Source of the DNA: Dendrocalamus latiflorus
Taxonomy: Eukaryota > Streptophyta > Magnoliopsida > Poales > Poaceae
DNA: 64,000 nucleotides
Direction: 5' to 3'
Assembly: GCA_017311315.1 (NCBI GenBank)
Contig: CM029666.1
Span: forward strand, 6,447,414 to 6,511,413
Shown here: positions 60,214 through 64,000 of the stretch, one piece after another
How positions within the stretch are numbered: position 1 is the first letter of the stretch
Layout: each line of letters begins with the position of its first letter
Notes under the pieces: model-generated
The model's database searches: none
Seen by the model: the letters and a program-made list of their open reading frames with translations, nothing else
Told to the model about the DNA's origin: nothing
Translations under genes and position numbers: made by a program

Positions 60214-62024
60214 TCAGACCTTCCATAGCTTCAGCTCCAAGTCGACGCCATCAGACACGTCGGTCTTGCACTCGGCCAAGGCCCTCTCGCAGCGAACTGG
60301 ACCGACTGGCAGGAAGCTGTAGAACGGCTGCGACGGCGCTGAAATGCTCCCCTGCTGTTCAAGTTCATCAAGTTAGACCACCACACTTCGACAGCTAAGT
60401 CACACACACATTACAGGTTTCAGAAGATAGCAGAGCGTTTTCACTTGCCTGAGATGGCATGGCGCTGAAGTCGTTGTACCCCGGGATGTGTATTGGTGGC
60501 ACCACATGAGGCTGCTTGATGAGGTGTGGAGGCTGTGAGCTCAAGGTGAGAAAGGCAGCGTCTCTGGCACGGCCGCCCTCCTTGGTGCTCTTGCAGTGAG
60601 CAAAGTCACATGACCAGTCTGAATAATTTGCATACGCACTTGCACAGCACAGATGAAGGTGAAAATCAGATTATCCGTGAAATATACTAGGCTGATATCA
60701 GAAAAACGCACCCGGAATTGCTACTTTTCTTCAGGGGAAATATGGCACGCAAGTTATTCATTTATTTCTTCTTAACTTTTCTTACTAGTATGTTTCTGGG
60801 AGTTGGGACAAAACTCTTGTTTAAAAAAGGCAGAGGAAACCTAGTAAAACTTCAATAGAAAACACGTCATAAATTTTTGCGATGTTGGGATAAAGCATAT
60901 GAATAAATGGGAACCTACTGGATACAAGAACAGTAACTATTCTGAAAATAATGCAATGAAATAGTCCAGAACATGAAGTGCAAACCGAACCAAGAATCAG
61001 TGGCCACAATTTTGCTTGATGCAGAATTTTAACTCGGATGAAACAACAAATCAATTGAAACCATTGAATTAACACGGGAAATTTACCCGAAATAATTCGT
61101 TGCTCTGAACTCGTACCTACTCAGGTCAGGACCGACATCGGTCAACCCGCACTCGCTCGTCGTCCTGCCGGCGAAAGGCGCCACCAGAGGAGGGGCTTTG
61201 CTCGTCGTCCTGAAGGCGGCCGCCGTCATGCTGTCGAACATGAAGGGCCAGGACCTACCCACGCCGGCCGCCTCCTGCACTCTTAACCAATCCACATTTA
61301 GCGACCATCACAATTCGCAAGCACAATTAGTCAACGAAATATGCATGATGCATACCCTCTCCTCCTCGGTCGGGGCCGGCGCCGCCGCGCTGCTCCTGCT
61401 AATGTCACTGCTGTACATTTGGTTTGAAGGGGGCTCCGTTGGGTGGCTCGACGACGCCGTCAGCGACAATCCCGTGCTCACCTGATCAGTGAAAGATTTG
61501 CATGGGTTTGAGACCTCAAGCACATACGCCGGGCCGCGGTGCTCAGTGACATGAAGAGGGCAGGCACGTACCATTGGGAATGGAGGCTGCGGGCACAGGC
61601 TTCTCTTGTACGGGTGTTTCATGGGATCCACCGGGTTCCAGAGCACCGGCGGGAAGCCGCAGTGCACGCCGCCGTCCGCGGCTGGCCTCGACAGCGCGCT
61701 CAGTGGGTGCGATGTCGTCGGCGGATGGTGCAGCGGGGGGAGGTAGCCGAAGACGCCGCCGCCGCTGCTGTTGAGCTCGTGCGACGACATTGTGGCCGCC
61801 GACGGCACGGAGGCTCCTCCCTCCATCTTCTTCTGCTCTTCGATGCGGAGCTTCTCGAGCTGCGCCACGCCGAGGCCGCGCTGCGGGATCTTCTTGGGCT
61901 TGTTCTTCCTCGACGCCCGCGCCACGCCAGTGGCCGCGCCGCCGCCTCCGCCGTACTTACCCAGCTGCTGCTGCTGCTGCTGCTGCTGGTACTGGTGGTG
62001 ATTGCTGCTCTGTTCTTGCACCAT
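60214..62024 (-). CDS. SPL/NOZZLE-like EAR-containing adaptor (SPEAR/TIE-like), 5 exons, 365 aa
   Basis: Transcriptional co-repressor adaptor of the SPOROCYTELESS-like EAR-containing (SPEAR/TIE) family, which in Arabidopsis links TCP factors to TOPLESS. Minus-strand exons: 62024-61572, 61481-61356, 61274-61087, 60638-60449, 60354-60214, all in frame, with stop TGA. Evidence: a basic stretch KNKPKK, the family SPL motif RGLGVAQLEKLR (about 49-60) followed by IEEQKK, the conserved VGRSWPFMFDS block (exon 3), and a C-terminal EAR motif DLELKL (about 357-362) four residues from the end. A polyglutamine run (about 8 Q) follows the start. The start MVQEQ was chosen because the SPL motif normally lies near the N-terminus; the frame is also open upstream to an ATG at 62315. 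Exon 4 ends at a GC donor (CAG|GCAAGT). Acceptors of exons 4 and 5 are less certain. Confidence 0.88.
61961..61990. repeat. Coding CAG/CTG trinucleotide repeat
   Basis: About nine TGC/CTG units on the plus strand encode the polyglutamine run (and flanking QL) of the minus-strand SPEAR-like protein. Likely polymorphic. Confidence 0.9.
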
Positions 62025-62410
62025 CTCTTCGCACCAAATCAGCCGGACATGAGAGATCGAGTTTGGTGGTTGGTTCTTGACGACGGCGCGCCTCACAGAA
62101 CGCGAGAGGGAATCAACGGACGGGCACGCGCTAAGAGACGCGTGATTCTTGACGCTTCCCGCATCACCAACCCATGAGCGGAAGAGATCACACAACCACA
62201 AAAGCAACGAAACGATCGATGCGTGGCTGGCTCTTGGTCGAAGGATAAAGGAGATCGATGCGAGCGTAGGTGGGGGGATTGATTGATCGATTGATTCACA
62301 CTGGTGTCTCCACAAGGAGGAAGAAGCTGACGCGTGCAGCGCAGCACGGTCCTTGCAGCCTACCAGATCAAGAACCTGCGGCTCTGTGGGATCGAGGCGC
62401 GTGAGGTGGG

Positions 62411-62420
62411 ATTTATATAG
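62411..62420 (-). promoter_or_regulatory. TATA box of the SPEAR-like gene
   Basis: CTATATAAAT on the minus strand lies about 390 bases upstream of the chosen ATG. Expected initiation near 62385 gives a 5' UTR of about 360 bases with upstream ATGs (62347 and 62315). A GA-rich tract (62503-62525), common in plant promoters, lies just upstream. Confidence 0.65.
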
Positions 62421-63116
62421 GTGCGCGGGAGCCGAGAAGAGTGTGCGAGCAAGTGGTGATTGGTGCCAGGCCCGGGAGACTCGGGAGCGAGAGATCTAGA
62501 GAAGAAGGGAGAGAGAGAGAGAGAAAGATGGATCGAATCTTGTTTCTTTTGTTCGGCTAATTTGCCGCCCAAATCCTCGCTCCACTTTGCTCCCTATTCT
62601 CTCGAGCCTCGAATCACACACGCCCACACACTCTCTCTCCAAACCTCCGAGGTTGTAGGAGAAAAGGAGCCGAAATACTAGGAGCAACAAGCCCTCTCAG
62701 CGAGGTGTGTGTGAGAGAGAGAGTTCAGAGTGAACGGCTGCAGCCACCTAAACATCCGAGAAAATTGGACTGAAATTTTCGTTAGGAAATGTCAATTGTT
62801 AGGAAATAATCTAGACTCAGTCTTTTATTTTAGTATATTTGCATGTGTGTATGGTGCAACAGGTGGTGTGCCTAAAATTGTACCAGTGTAGTATTGCACA
62901 GAGTTATGCTTGGTGAAGGAGAACCGGAGAGTCCGGGGTAGCAGTGAGCCACTTGAACCTGCGGATCGATCCAAGATAACAGGTGCGAGTTATAGGAAAT
63001 ATTTGCCGATGGCGAGTAGCCGGGATGGCCGGGTCATCAGTTATATGTTGCATGTAATTAGGAGTTAATGCATATGTTTAGTAGTGCATGCATGTGAGTA
63101 GTGGCCGTAGTGCTAA

Positions 63117-63234
63117 TGGCTCCCATTATGGCTGCATGCAAAACTGATCTGCATGCATGCATAACGTGGCATGGGCTAATAGTGGCTCCCATTATGGGTG
63201 CATGCAAAACTGATCTGCATGCATAACGTGGGCT
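63117..63234. repeat. 66-bp imperfect direct repeat in the LTR U3
   Basis: Two units starting at 63117 and 63183 share TGGCTCCCATTATGG and GCATGCAAAACTGATCTGC then ATGCATAACGTGG; the first is longer by several bases (extra ATGC). It sits just upstream of the LTR TATA-like motif, where retrotransposon enhancers are often duplicated. Confidence 0.85.
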
Positions 63235-63397
63235 ACTAGTAGGCCTATTTAATCATGTACTTAGCATTTTTGATCAATGAGTTAAGGAGGAAAAAGCTGC
63301 GGTTGTGCAGCACCAAAATACTGTCCATTTGCCTCTCTCCCCTGCGTGTGTATGTTCACCACCAGGAGTGTGTGCGTTGCTCCTTTGATTTCCAACA

Positions 63398-63411
63398 TTT
63401 GGTATCAGAGC
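63398..63411 (+). other. Primer binding site of the right-end Copia element
   Basis: TTTGGTATCAGAGC directly follows the LTR end; TGGTATCAGAGC is the standard initiator-Met tRNA complement. Confidence 0.9.
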
Positions 63412-63430
63412 AGGTTGAGTTCTTGAGCAT

Positions 63431-64000
63431 ATGCCCAAGTACCTACGGTTTGAGAAGATGTCGATCGTTGAGACGGCACCGACAGCAGGCAAGGAGGGAG
63501 GAATTTCTCTCCAGTACCCGGTGCTGAACAAGACGAACTACACAGCTTGGGCAACGAGGATGAAATTCCTCATAAAGGCGCAAGGCGTGTGGGAAGCAAT
63601 TGAGCTCACGAGGAATGCTGTTGTTGATGAGAAGAAAGAAGAGAAGGCCATGGTTATCATCTCCCAGGCGTTGAGCGATGTGACGCTCATGCAGGTTGAG
63701 CCAAGAACACTGCCTTGGAGGTGTGGACAGCTCTCCGCACCATGCACATGGGGGCTGATCGAGTCAAGGAAGCAAAGATCCAGACGCTACGCTGGGAGTT
63801 TGAAAATCTCAGCATGGGCAATGCGGAATCGGTGGACGATTTTGCAACGAAGGTAACATTGCTTGTTGGCCAGATGCAGGCACTTGGAGAGAAGATAGAA
63901 AAGAAGAACATCGTCAAGAGGTTGCTGCGAGCCGTCTCCGACAAGTTCATCCATATTGCGACGACGATCGAGTATTTTGGCGACGTCAATAACATAGCTT
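63431..64000 (+). pseudogene. Copia gag, frameshifted, partial
   Basis: The frame from 63431 reads YPVLNKTNYTAWATRMKFLI and KAQGVWEAIE, the conserved start of Copia gag, to VTLMQVE. Near 63703 the reading frame changes, and the next frame continues KNTALEVWTALRTMHMG, AKIQTLRWEFENLSM, ESVDDFATKVTLLVGQM and IVKRLLRAVSDKF to the window end. This is the UBN2-type gag with one small indel. Elsewhere it looks well preserved. The rest of the element is not in the window. Confidence 0.85.

Larger units (their letters stand above)
62797..64000 (+). mobile_element. Copia retrotransposon, 5' LTR and gag start, runs off the window
   Basis: The LTR runs from TGTTAGGAAATAATC (62797) to TTTCCAACA (63397), about 601 bp. 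It is followed two bases later by the primer binding site TGGTATCAGAGC (63400-63411) and then gag. The presumed left target duplication is TCAAT (62792-62796), but the partner lies outside. TATTTAA at about 63245 may be the LTR TATA box. The element points away from the SPEAR-like gene and its LTR starts about 375 bp upstream of that gene's TATA box. Confidence 0.88.

Noticed and set aside
61308..62315. A single-exon 335-aa protein on the minus strand
   Set aside because: Family-conserved blocks (SPL motif, WPFMFDS, C-terminal LELKL) require splicing; the unspliced reading runs through two introns and lacks the EAR end.

Overview
This window is nuclear DNA from a flowering plant, almost certainly a grass (Poaceae). 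The evidence is plant-type short introns with GT-AG borders, GC-rich first exons, typical grass LTR retrotransposons and MITEs, and three recognisable plant genes. Species cannot be told from the sequence alone. No rRNA, tRNA, CRISPR array or operon was seen. No new multi-gene system is evident; the novelty lies in transposons that carry or interrupt pieces of host genes.

Left third (1-22.5 kb): a gene-poor, repeat-rich zone of broken genes. It holds an AP2-family fragment (about 0.9-1.2 kb), transposon-derived coding remnants, and a receptor-like cytoplasmic kinase pseudogene whose first intron was split by a 4.7-kb solo LTR with a 5-bp target duplication (7345-12070). At 15.6-16.9 kb is a chimeric locus in which exons resembling vacuolar ATPase subunit A, a DUF4283-like transposon protein and the last exon of a plasma-membrane syntaxin lie in tandem. 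A Copia-type LTR region (about 19.1-22.4 kb) follows and contains a degenerate minisatellite.

Middle (22.5-43.0 kb): a complete but defective 6.9-kb Copia retrotransposon on the minus strand (22528-29425; two LTRs, TSD, PBS, PPT). Right beside it is an intact 23-exon DEAH-box helicase gene (29713-43032, 699 aa, DHX35/DEAH9 type). Intron 21 of the helicase gene hosts a 1.5-kb non-autonomous LTR element carrying a broken copy of the 5' end of APC6/CDC16.

43-55 kb: intergenic DNA crowded with MITEs (two hAT-type elements with 8-bp duplications and three related copies of another MITE), microsatellites, minisatellites and a FAR1/MULE-like remnant.

Right end (55-64 kb): two intact genes. One is NCL, an EF-hand sodium/calcium exchanger-like protein (55157-59338 +, 7 exons, 595 aa). 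The other is a SPL/NZZ-like EAR-containing transcriptional adaptor (62024-60214 -, 5 exons, 365 aa). The window ends inside another Copia element (62797 onward), whose LTR sits about 0.4 kb upstream of the SPEAR-like promoter.

The three intact genes have unrelated jobs (spliceosomal RNA helicase, membrane Ca2+/Na+ transport, developmental co-repressor) and nothing suggests co-regulation. Exon borders were set by hand from frame continuity, splice consensus and family conservation, and are not backed by transcripts.
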